Below are positions 1 to 6,697 of a stretch of 8,143 bases of DNA, in pieces. A program made the translations under genes and the position numbers. The first letter of the stretch is position 1; each line of letters starts with the position of its first letter. The stretch spans positions 1 through 8,143 of the forward strand of contig JAYWCL010000308.1 of assembly GCA_043780595.1 (NCBI GenBank), written 5' to 3'. This stretch comes from Limnoglobus sp043780595. Its GTDB lineage: Bacteria > Planctomycetota > Planctomycetia > Gemmatales > Gemmataceae. The notes below the pieces were generated by a model, which made no database searches, was not told where the DNA came from, and saw only the letters and a program-made list of their open reading frames with translations.

Positions 1-399
1 TTTTCCAGATCGTGTGCGAAGTTACTTTCAGGCTCCATTCGTGCAATATGCCGCGGCAAATGATATGTGATGTTGTTCCGAGCCGAGGTAATAGCAACCA
101 GACATGCTATCTATCTGATATTATGTCAGGTTCATAGTTTGTACGACATACGTGTATTCGGTCTCAAATATGTCCTGAATCCGCTCGTCTACGACGAACG
201 TATCATCGCGGGTTATGCGAATGCGTCGGACCGAGTCGATACGAGTCTCGCCGTTGTGAAACCAAAATCGTTTGACTTTTGGGGTTGGTTCCGGAAGAAA
301 CGACCCGTTGGCGACAATCAATCCGTTCCGAATCTGGAGGCGAATTAAGCGGTGCGAGTCGTTTGGAAGTCTCACGACTTCCGTTACGAAGACTTATTT
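1..399. other. Left-edge stretch without a convincing gene
   Basis: By eye this stretch is poorer in GC than the rest of the window and no reading frame shows clear coding character. Two weak opposing frames overlap here. One is a 93-codon plus-strand frame at 67-348 (GTG start, no ribosome binding site, mixed third-position use, stronger in its second half). The other is an 84-codon minus-strand frame at 375-121, whose GTG start would sit in the loop of the hairpin at 365-382. Neither product resembles a family I recognise. The plus-strand frame is the better candidate for a small hypothetical gene converging on DUF1501, but I would not call it from sequence alone. No tRNA, repeat or mobile element was seen. 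Confidence 0.5.
365..382 (-). terminator. Possible transcript-end hairpin with GNRA tetraloop
   Basis: Read on the minus strand this is GGAAGTC-GTGA-GACTTCC, a perfect 7-bp stem closed by a GTGA loop, which fits the stable GNRA class. It begins 17 nt past the DUF1501 stop, where the leftward transcript would end. It is not a textbook intrinsic terminator: on the minus strand the stem is followed by AAACGACTCGC and not by a U tract. On the plus strand a short T run lies at 397-400, 14 nt past the stem, so it could instead or also serve a rightward transcript. The structure is seen in the sequence; its role is inferred. Confidence 0.4.
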
Positions 400-1788
400 T
401 CATCCCACGATTTCTTTCACGATCCGACCGTGGACGTCGGTGAGGCGGAAGTCGCGGCCGGCGTAGCGGTAGGTTAGCTTTTCGTGGTCGAAGCCGAGTA
501 GGTGCAACATCGTCGCGTGCAGGTCGTGAACGTGGACGCGGTTCTCTTCGGCTTTGAAGCCGAATTCGTCGGTCGCGCCGACGACGGTTCCACCCTTCGC
601 CCCGCCGCCGGCCAGCCAACAGGTGAAGCCGTAATGGTTGTGATCGCGGCCATTCAACGCGGGCAGTTCGGCGACGGGCGTGCGTCCGAACTCGCCGCCC
701 CATTGCACCAACGTGCTGTCGAATAAGCCGACCCGCTTCAGGTCGGTCAGGAACGCAGCGATCGGTTTATCCCATTCAGCGGCGAGTTTCGCGTGCTGCT
801 TTTCGAGGCCGTCGTGGTTGTCCCACGGCTGCCCGGCCCCGCTCCAAACTTGCACGAACCGCACCCCGCGTTCGATTAGGCGGCGCGTGTAGAGCAACTG
901 CCGGCCGTGCGTCGTATCGCCGTAGAGTTCGCGGGTGGCTTTCGTTTCCTTGGTCAAATCGAAGGCATCGGTCGCTTCGGATTGCATCCGGAACGCGAGT
1001 TCAAACGTACGGATGCGCGCCTCCAATTGCGCGTCCGCTTGCCGTGCGGCCAGGTGTTCGTCGTTCAACGCCTTCACGAGGTCGAGTTGATCGCGCTGTC
1101 GTGTCAGGGGCATGTCCGAGTTGCGGATGAACGCGACGAGCTTATCGACTTCAGTATGTTTCGTGTCGAGATACGTCCCTTGGTAGACGCCCGGTAGGAA
1201 CCCGGAACGCCAGTTTTGGGTGGTGACGATCGGGTAGCCGCCGGGGCACATGACGACGAACCCCGGCAGGTTGCGGTTCTCGCTGCCGAGGCCGTAAGTC
1301 ACCCACGAACCGAAACTCGGACGCGGCAAGCGACCATCGCCGCAGTTCATGAGCATCAGCGACGGCTCGTGGTTCGGTACGTCCGCATACATCGACCGGA
1401 TGATGCACATGTCGTCGACGTGCGCGGCGGTCTTTGCGAACAAATCGCTGACTTCAATTCCCGATTTGCCATACTTTTTGAACGCGAACGGCGACCGCAT
1501 CGCCACGCCGGTCTTGCGTTCCGTGCGTAGGTTCGTGGTGGGCAGTGGCTTGCCGTGATACTTGTCGAGCGCGGGCTTCGGGTCGAACGTATCGACCTGC
1601 GACGGCCCGCCGTTCATGAACAAGTGAACGACGTGTTTCGCCTTGCCCGCAAAGTGACCGGGCTTCGGCGCGAGCGGATCGGTCGCCGGTGCCGCACGCG
1701 CATCGTCGGCCATCACTCCGGCGAGAGCCATCATGCCGAGGCCCGTCCCGCAACGGGTGAGCGCATCGCGTCGTGTCAGTGGGAACAT
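400..1788 (-). CDS. DUF1501 family protein with Tat-type signal
   Basis: This is an exported protein of unknown substrate in the DUF1501 family (COG4102), distantly related to the alkaline phosphatase/sulfatase fold and very common in planctomycetes. From the ATG at 1788 it has 462 residues. The N-terminus carries a twin-arginine motif (TRRDAL, residues 5-10), a hydrophobic stretch rich in Gly, Met, Ala and Leu (about 15-25), and an Ala-rich region likely to contain the cleavage site (about 30-36). Family hallmarks follow: HLFMNGGPSQVDTFDPKP near 56-73, GGEFGRTP at 364-371, GRDHNHYG at 380-387, and HDLHATMLHLLG at 421-432. A GTG nine bases upstream (1797) is in frame, but an SD-like GGGTGA sits five bases before the ATG, which favours 1788. 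In planctomycetes such genes usually follow a DUF1549/DUF1553 (PSCyt1/PSD1) partner; here the upstream gene is DUF1003. Family assignment is firm; function is unknown. Confidence 0.93.
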   Translation of the reverse strand: MFPLTRRDALTRCGTGLGMMALAGVMADDARAAPATDPLAPKPGHFAGKAKHVVHLFMNGGPSQVDTFDPKPALDKYHGKPLPTTNLRTERKTGVAMRSPFAFKKYGKSGIEVSDLFAKTAAHVDDMCIIRSMYADVPNHEPSLMLMNCGDGRLPRPSFGSWVTYGLGSENRNLPGFVVMCPGGYPIVTTQNWRSGFLPGVYQGTYLDTKHTEVDKLVAFIRNSDMPLTRQRDQLDLVKALNDEHLAARQADAQLEARIRTFELAFRMQSEATDAFDLTKETKATRELYGDTTHGRQLLYTRRLIERGVRFVQVWSGAGQPWDNHDGLEKQHAKLAAEWDKPIAAFLTDLKRVGLFDSTLVQWGGEFGRTPVAELPALNGRDHNHYGFTCWLAGGGAKGGTVVGATDEFGFKAEENRVHVHDLHATMLHLLGFDHEKLTYRYAGRDFRLTDVHGRIVKEIVG

Positions 1789-1793
1789 GTCGG

Positions 1794-1799
1794 TCACCC
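1794..1799 (-). promoter_or_regulatory. Ribosome binding site of DUF1501 gene
   Basis: GGGTGA on the minus strand ends five bases before the ATG at 1788. GGTGA is complementary to the UCACC part of the 16S rRNA 3' end. It contains the alternative GTG start codon (1797), which itself has no usable SD at normal spacing, so it decides the start in favour of the ATG. Confidence 0.5.
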
Positions 1800-1843
1800 T
1801 ATGGCTGTCAGTGGATTCGGCAAAGAATGCGCGAAATCGAACG

Positions 1844-2392
1844 CTATTCGCGTTCGCCCATTAATTTTCTCAACAATTCGATTTGCTGCTGCTGCATGGC
1901 AACCAGCTCGCCCCATTGTTTTTCGCGTAGCGTATCGACCTTCTGATGGAGTGCCAGAATCTCCAGTTCGGCCTTCAGGTTGACTTCGTAATCGTGCTCG
2001 GCGGCGGCGCGGTCTTTCGCCGAATGGCGGTTTTGCGACATCATGATGACCGGGGCTTGCAGCGCGGCCAACATGGATAATATCAGATTGAGAAAGATGT
2101 ATGGGTACGGATCGAAACTACCGTTAAACCACGCCAGCACGACTGTATTCAGCACGACCCAACTGAGCAACAATAACAAGAAAATCAGGATGAACGTCCA
2201 CGACCCGCCAAAGATGGCAATGCGGTCGGCCATGCGTTGCCCGACCGTCAGCGTCTCTTCGTAATCTCGGTTCGCGTTCCGGCTAATGTGCAGGCGTTTC
2301 GTGAGATGTTCCAAGACGCGCCGTTCACTCTCGCCCGCTTCACCGCAGTTCTGTAGAAACTTCTCCGTCAGTTCTTCAATCGAGTGGCTCAT
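1844..2392 (-). CDS. DUF1003 family membrane protein
   Basis: This is a 182-residue inner-membrane protein of the DUF1003 family (COG4420), whose biochemical role is not established. Residues 1-55 are soluble and charged. The family signature ADRIAIFGGSWTFI (55-68) leads into a first membrane helix at about 65-87. The DPYPYIFLN stretch (94-102) leads into a second helix ending near 117, followed by the conserved QAPVIMMSQNR (112-122). The tail carries the conserved D-x5-D-type acidic spacing and the LKAELEILALHQKVD segment (139-153), and its last 40 residues are Gln/Glu/Leu rich and probably coiled coil. It lies 65 bp after the last glycosyltransferase on the same strand. No Shine-Dalgarno is visible before the ATG. 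Family assignment is secure; any link to the glycan genes is only positional. Confidence 0.93.
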   Translation of the reverse strand: MSHSIEELTEKFLQNCGEAGESERRVLEHLTKRLHISRNANRDYEETLTVGQRMADRIAIFGGSWTFILIFLLLLLSWVVLNTVVLAWFNGSFDPYPYIFLNLILSMLAALQAPVIMMSQNRHSAKDRAAAEHDYEVNLKAELEILALHQKVDTLREKQWGELVAMQQQQIELLRKLMGERE

Positions 2393-2457
2393 CGAGAGAT
2401 TCTATCTGATTACCCAACTTCCTTCGACACTTCGGTATGGCGCAACAGAAGCGGGGA

Positions 2458-3429
2458 TCATCTCGACCGCACTCGCCAGGCGAGGTAAGCCATTCCTCGG
2501 AGCGTGAATAAGCCGGGCCGCCAACCTTTGGGATAGGGGCCGCTGCGACTGAGGAGGCCATCGTAGAGACCTTCGAGTACGGCACGGGCGGACTTGTCGA
2601 AACCGCCATCTTTCTCGTGCGCGTAGCGGTGGAAGATGTATTTCAAATAATGAATGAGTGCGGGTAACGGCTTGCGGGCCGTCTTGCGGCGACGGTGACG
2701 CAACAGTAACCGGAGCAAGTTTCGCGCGTCGAAGTAGCGTTGGAGTGCCTTCCCTTCGCGTTGAAACGAACTCGAACCTTTGTGCCAGACCAGACCCTCA
2801 GCAATCACGCCACACGCGCCGCCCGCCTCTTGAACCCGCAGGCACCAATCGGATTCTTCGTGGATGAGGAAGTAGCGTTCGTCGATCGGGCCGATTTTCT
2901 CGACCGTCGCACGGCGGATCATCAGGCAGCATCCGTTCACGATGTCGACATCGACGACGGCAGGGGCACCGAGTGTCGTCGCGACGTCGATCGGCTGAAA
3001 GAAACCGGCGCGGTCGGGACGATTGAAGACGACGCCAGTGGTTTGCACTTTGCTGGGTTCGTCCATGAAGTGAATGATCGGACCGAGTACGCCGTAGTTC
3101 GGGTGCGCCTCGGCGGCGGCGATCATTTTCGCGGTGAACTCCGGCGGCACGGTCGTGTCGTTGTTCAACAAAATGATGAGGTCCGCACCGCGTTCCATCG
3201 CGTGCTTCACGCCGATATTGTTGCCGCCCGCCCATCCGCCGTTGACCGGCGAACGCACGAACGCCACCGATGGAAACTCCGCCTGCAACGCGGTGCCGAC
3301 TTCGACCTTCGAGGCATTATCGACGACGACGACATTTGCGAGCATCGTCGAAACAGCCAGAGATTGCAGGCATTTTCGCGTATCGTCGAGGCCGTTGAAA
3401 TCGACGAGGACGATCCAAGTAGCGGGCAT
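2458..3429 (-). CDS. Family 2 glycosyltransferase (rhamnosyltransferase-like, COG1216)
   Basis: A 323-residue cytoplasmic GT-A fold glycosyltransferase, likely adding a sugar from a nucleotide-sugar donor to a growing surface glycan. The start WIVLVDFNGLDDTRKCLQSL (5-24) and VVVVDNAS (33-40) form the nucleotide-binding strand. VNGGWAGGNNIG (62-73) is the typical 'N.G.a.gnN.G' segment of this subfamily. LLNNDT (87-92) supplies the metal-binding DxD equivalent. NGCCLMIRR (165-173) and the acidic HEESDWCLR (190-198) mark the acceptor side and probable catalytic base, and WHKGSSS (215-221) is the conserved late histidine motif. Basic C-terminal residues (about 240-270) suggest membrane-surface association. 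The start lies only 3 bp past the stop of the preceding glycosyltransferase, with a GGGAG site inside that gene's end, so the two are probably translationally coupled. It is not close to the other two transferases here. Donor and linkage cannot be read from sequence. Confidence 0.94.
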   Translation of the reverse strand: MPATWIVLVDFNGLDDTRKCLQSLAVSTMLANVVVVDNASKVEVGTALQAEFPSVAFVRSPVNGGWAGGNNIGVKHAMERGADLIILLNNDTTVPPEFTAKMIAAAEAHPNYGVLGPIIHFMDEPSKVQTTGVVFNRPDRAGFFQPIDVATTLGAPAVVDVDIVNGCCLMIRRATVEKIGPIDERYFLIHEESDWCLRVQEAGGACGVIAEGLVWHKGSSSFQREGKALQRYFDARNLLRLLLRHRRRKTARKPLPALIHYLKYIFHRYAHEKDGGFDKSARAVLEGLYDGLLSRSGPYPKGWRPGLFTLRGMAYLAWRVRSR

Positions 3430-3432
3430 CGC

Positions 3433-4380
3433 TCATTCTCCCGCGCGGTGTTTCACGTGTTCGGGGGTCGAGTGCGTGAGCAACGACCAGTACAGCCCAA
3501 CGAGGCGGATCAGTTTCAGTTCGCAATAAAACGTCTGGCTCGATTGCTCGGTGAACGGGCCGGAGAGATACCCGACGAGATACTGCAAATGTTTGCGTAG
3601 GAAATAGCGAGGCAGGCCGAGGAACTTCGGCACGCCGGCGGTTTCGTCTTGCAACAGTTTCAGGTGGTTCGGACTGCCGCCCCAGGTGTAACGGCGGTAG
3701 AAGCGCTTCGTCGACCGCGACGCGGGAATGTAATGGCGCACCAGCGATTCAGGTTCGTATACCACCGTCGCGCCGTTGCCGTAGGCGCGTTGAAAGAGAT
3801 CGGTGTCTTCGCCGCCCGCCATGCGCCCGGTGCCGATGTCGAGGCGGTAGAGGCCGATTTTTTCGACGAGGTTGCGTCGGAACGCGAGGTTGACGTTGAA
3901 GCCCATCACGGTCGGATCGCGGATGATGCGACTCTCGCCGCCGAGGTCGATGAGTGCGAACATGCCCGCGAACTTCGGCCCGTACCACGCGGGGGGCTGG
4001 CCCGATTCCCAGAGCGGCAACACGCGACCGAACACGAGGTCCGCGTCGTGTTTGTCGAATGCGGAAAGGAGTTTCGCGATCCAATCGGGTTCGGGAAAGG
4101 CGTCGTCGTCGGTCCAGGCGATGATGTCGCCGCGGGCTTCATGGATAGCTCGGTTGCGGGCGTGCGAGATGCCCGGCGTCGATTCGAGAACGACCCGTAT
4201 CGGCAAGTGTGCCGCGTGTTTGGTGGCGACGGCGTCGGTCTCATCGGTGCTGTTGTTGTCGACGACGAGAATTTCCCAGTCGACGCCCGGCGGGACGACG
4301 AGGCTCGTCATGTGTGCGAGCACCCGGTCGAGCATCGCGGCTCGGTTCCAAGTGCAAATGGCGATGGTCAGCATCGGCAT
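3433..4380 (-). CDS. Family 2 glycosyltransferase (WcaA-like, COG0463)
   Basis: A 315-residue GT-A glycosyltransferase. The Rossmann-like start LTIAICTWNRAAMLDRVL (4-21) and ILVVDNNSTDET (37-48) bind the nucleotide. GISHARNRAI (70-79) is a conserved loop, and WTDDDA (89-94) holds the metal-binding aspartates. FNVNLAFRR (161-169) and GGEDTDLFQRA (189-199) form the acceptor side with the probable catalytic acid/base, and VRHYIPASRSTKRFYRRY (214-231) is a conserved basic C-terminal block. The first 100 residues align without gaps, at an offset of one, with the neighbouring upstream transferase, so the two are paralogues. It begins 36 bp after that gene. No clear SD precedes the ATG; a second in-frame ATG two codons later is also possible. 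It should act on the cytoplasmic face on the chain exported by the Wzm/Wzt pair. Donor sugar unknown. Confidence 0.94.
   Translation of the reverse strand: MPMLTIAICTWNRAAMLDRVLAHMTSLVVPPGVDWEILVVDNNSTDETDAVATKHAAHLPIRVVLESTPGISHARNRAIHEARGDIIAWTDDDAFPEPDWIAKLLSAFDKHDADLVFGRVLPLWESGQPPAWYGPKFAGMFALIDLGGESRIIRDPTVMGFNVNLAFRRNLVEKIGLYRLDIGTGRMAGGEDTDLFQRAYGNGATVVYEPESLVRHYIPASRSTKRFYRRYTWGGSPNHLKLLQDETAGVPKFLGLPRYFLRKHLQYLVGYLSGPFTEQSSQTFYCELKLIRLVGLYWSLLTHSTPEHVKHRAGE
3438..3442 (-). promoter_or_regulatory. Ribosome binding site embedded in upstream glycosyltransferase gene
   Basis: GGGAG on the minus strand, eight bases before the ATG at 3429. It lies within the last codons of the upstream gene (the Ala-Gly-Glu before its TGA), so ribosomes finishing that gene stop on top of the next start. 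This supports the chosen ATG and coupled translation. Confidence 0.6.
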
Positions 4381-4416
4381 CGGGGGAAGCAGTCAACCGT
4401 GTGTGAGGATATTAAA

Positions 4417-5400
4417 TCACGCGGCGGGGGCAGTCGCCGGCCAACGCGGTGCGACGAGGTAGCCAGCAGTGGCCGGTTCGCGGTTCGCGGCACACTCGGC
4501 CAAGAACCCCGCATACTTGGCGGCGGTTAAATAATCGTCGAGCCAATCGGGTCGCCCGCGCATTCGCCCGACCCACGCCCGCAACCTCGCCTTCGCATAC
4601 CCGAGTACCGTCCAGCGCGGCCGACCGAACAGCGTCGGACAAACGGGCAGCCCTTCGAGCCGCACGTGCGTCCGACCGAGCGCATGAAAGTAAGCCCAGA
4701 AGTGGTGCAAGGTCGTCCGCTCGCGCGGGATATAATGCTCCACTTCCGTCGTGCCGACCCACATACCGGGGATCGCTTCAGCTTGCATCGCGCGAATCAC
4801 CGAGACTTCGTCGGCCCCAATGAGTTCGGTTTTCACGCGACCGAAGATCGGATCGAAGCGGAACCGACGCATCAGTTCCGTGCGGTACGCCATGTTCGCA
4901 CCGAACGGACCTTCGTTACCGGCGAACGGCCGCACATTCGTGCCGTAGTCTTTCAGCGAAAACACCGCGGCCAACCGCGTCGCATTCGCTTCGATTCGTG
5001 CCCGGTTCGCTGGTGGCACATCGTCGCCGTACCACGGCGTCACGCGCCCACCGAAGTAGCCCGCCTCCGGATTCTCATCCGCCACGCGAACGAACTCCGC
5101 CACCCAGTTCTCGGATACTTGCACGTCGTCGTCCGTCCAGAGGATCAGTTCCCCTCGCGCGGTATCGACGGCGCGGTTGCGGGCGTGCGAGTGACCCTGA
5201 CGGACTTCCACAACGCGAATAATAGGTAACCTTACGGCGTGCTTGGCCACAATCGCGGCGGTATCGTCGGTGCAATTATTATCGACGACGACGATTTCCC
5301 ATTCCAACCCGGCGGGAAGGTGCAAGTTGTGGAACGACGCGAGCGTGCGATCGAGCAACGCCGCGCGATTCCACGTACAGATTGCTACGGTTACCTTCAT
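4417..5400 (-). CDS. Family 2 glycosyltransferase, paralogue of the next gene
   Basis: A 327-residue GT-A glycosyltransferase from the ATG at 5400. The reading frame stays open 47 codons further up, to 5541, but that stretch overlaps the ABC ATPase gene and is not glycosyltransferase-like, while VTVAICTWNRAALLDRTL (3-20) is the normal family start. Other motifs are VVVDNNCTDDT (37-47), GHSHARNRAV (69-78), WTDDD (88-92), PFGANMAYR (165-173), GADEVS (195-200) and VEHYIPRERTT (220-230). Compared with its downstream paralogue the N-terminal half is very close, but the acidic motif differs (GADEVS against GGEDTD) and the C-terminal third diverges, so a different acceptor or linkage is likely. An AAGG lies about eight bases before the start, and the gap to the ABC ATPase gene is 34 bp. 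Sugar donor and acceptor are not predictable here. Confidence 0.94.
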   Translation of the reverse strand: MKVTVAICTWNRAALLDRTLASFHNLHLPAGLEWEIVVVDNNCTDDTAAIVAKHAVRLPIIRVVEVRQGHSHARNRAVDTARGELILWTDDDVQVSENWVAEFVRVADENPEAGYFGGRVTPWYGDDVPPANRARIEANATRLAAVFSLKDYGTNVRPFAGNEGPFGANMAYRTELMRRFRFDPIFGRVKTELIGADEVSVIRAMQAEAIPGMWVGTTEVEHYIPRERTTLHHFWAYFHALGRTHVRLEGLPVCPTLFGRPRWTVLGYAKARLRAWVGRMRGRPDWLDDYLTAAKYAGFLAECAANREPATAGYLVAPRWPATAPAA

Positions 5401-5434
5401 CGGACAGCCTTGTCTCGTAGGTCTTGCGCGTCGG

Positions 5435-6697
5435 TTACCCGATGGCACGCCATTCGTTGTCGTAAACGACAATCCCCTGATCGGCACTGGTGGACAAGTG
5501 GCGGTGGCGATCGTCGCCCACCACGTCGTACACCACGGCATTATCGACGGAGTCGAGTATCGTGCCGTTTCCGGTCGCAGCCAACAGATTCATCATTATG
5601 GCATGACCGGGTCGAAGGCCAACCCCTTTCAGTCGGCATTCGACCGTCTGCGTGCCTTCGTGCAGCGCGATCGAGAAGCCGACTTCTCGCGACCACCCCG
5701 TGACGATTCGCGTCCCGTACAGATTTTGCACGATGACTTGCACGTCGACATCGGCGATCGCCGCCTTCGCGGTGATGTCCATTCGCAAAATGAGATCGTC
5801 TCCGCTGGTGAACACCGAAAGTGGCCGTCCTTCGGGATCGACCAACCCCGCTCGGCTGAACCGCGCGCGACCGTCGCCGGATCGCGACTTGGTGCTGAGG
5901 TCGTTCGTGCGGGCATCGGTGAGCAAGCGATCCATGTACGACTGCGTGACCGCGCCGGCGGGGCCGATCTCGACCATCTGCCCGCGTTCGAGCATGACAG
6001 CCCGCTGGCACAATCGTGGAATTTGCTGCATGTTGTGGCTGACGAACAGGATCGTTTTGCCCGACTGCGCGAGTTGAATCATCCGGTCGATACAGCGTTT
6101 TTGAAAGCTCGCATCGCCGACGGCGAGGACTTCGTCGATAACGAGAATTTCCGGTTCGAGGTGCGCTACGACGGCGAAGGCGAGGCGGACGTACATGCCG
6201 GAGGAATAGCGTTTGACGGGGGTATCGAGGAACTTGCCGACTTCGGAGAACTCGACGATCTGATCGAACTTGGCGAGGATTTCGCGGCGGGACATGCCGA
6301 GAATCGAGCCGTTCATGAAGATGTTTTCGCGGCCCGACAGTTCCGGATGGAAGCCGGTGCCGACTTCGAGCAAGCTGCCCATTCGGCCGCGCAGTTCGAG
6401 GCGGCCGTGCGTCGGCTCGGTGATCCGCGACAGGAGTTTGAACAGCGTCGACTTGCCCGCGCCGTTGCGACCGATGACGCCGATCGCTTCGCCGCGGGGC
6501 ACTTCAAACGAAATATCCTTCACCGCCCAAAACGAGTTTTCGTCCTCGACCGCATCGGTACGGACCAGCGAACGCACCTTGGAGAATGTTCCGCGGACGA
6601 TTCGCTTCACCGATTCGGTCAGGTTGAGGTCGCCGGTCGGGTTCGCCCCGATGCGATAGCGTTTGGAAAGGTTCTCGGCTCGAATCGCAGGTTTCAT
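5435..6697 (-). CDS. Polysaccharide export ABC transporter ATP-binding protein (Wzt-like)
   Basis: A 420-residue ATPase that would power export of a finished lipid-linked polysaccharide through the Wzm-like permease (7364 to right edge). Within the nucleotide-binding domain, FWAVKDISFEVPRGE (56-70) precedes Walker A GRNGAGKST (76-84). The Wzt/TagH-type LLEVGTGFHPELSGRENI (109-126) follows, then the signature YSSGMYVRLAF (164-174), Walker B ILVIDEVLAVGD (184-195) and the H-loop FVSHN (218-222). All catalytic residues are present. Residues 1-55 include the extended N-terminal insert typical of Wzt/TagH proteins. After about residue 265 there is a further 155-residue, beta-rich region (about 275-395) matching the position and size of the Wzt C-terminal carbohydrate-binding domain, which in known O-antigen systems reads a modified chain end. 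The ATG overlaps the isomerase TGA by four bases (ATGA) and has no SD of its own, so translation is probably coupled. The symbol wzt is a family-level name. Confidence 0.95.
   Translation of the reverse strand: MKPAIRAENLSKRYRIGANPTGDLNLTESVKRIVRGTFSKVRSLVRTDAVEDENSFWAVKDISFEVPRGEAIGVIGRNGAGKSTLFKLLSRITEPTHGRLELRGRMGSLLEVGTGFHPELSGRENIFMNGSILGMSRREILAKFDQIVEFSEVGKFLDTPVKRYSSGMYVRLAFAVVAHLEPEILVIDEVLAVGDASFQKRCIDRMIQLAQSGKTILFVSHNMQQIPRLCQRAVMLERGQMVEIGPAGAVTQSYMDRLLTDARTNDLSTKSRSGDGRARFSRAGLVDPEGRPLSVFTSGDDLILRMDITAKAAIADVDVQVIVQNLYGTRIVTGWSREVGFSIALHEGTQTVECRLKGVGLRPGHAIMMNLLAATGNGTILDSVDNAVVYDVVGDDRHRHLSTSADQGIVVYDNEWRAIG

Noticed and set aside
121..375. 84-codon minus-strand frame downstream of DUF1501
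   Set aside because: Its GTG start falls in the hairpin loop, there is no ribosome binding site, and the product is unrecognisable.
2740..4530. Plus-strand frames of 286 and 293 codons opposite the glycosyltransferase genes
   Set aside because: Both mirror the codon pattern of the well-supported minus-strand glycosyltransferases and show no family motif.
5401..5541. 47-codon N-terminal extension of the upstream paralogous glycosyltransferase
   Set aside because: It overlaps the end of the ABC ATPase gene, has Trp/Thr/Pro-rich low-quality sequence, and the family's normal start follows the ATG at 5400.
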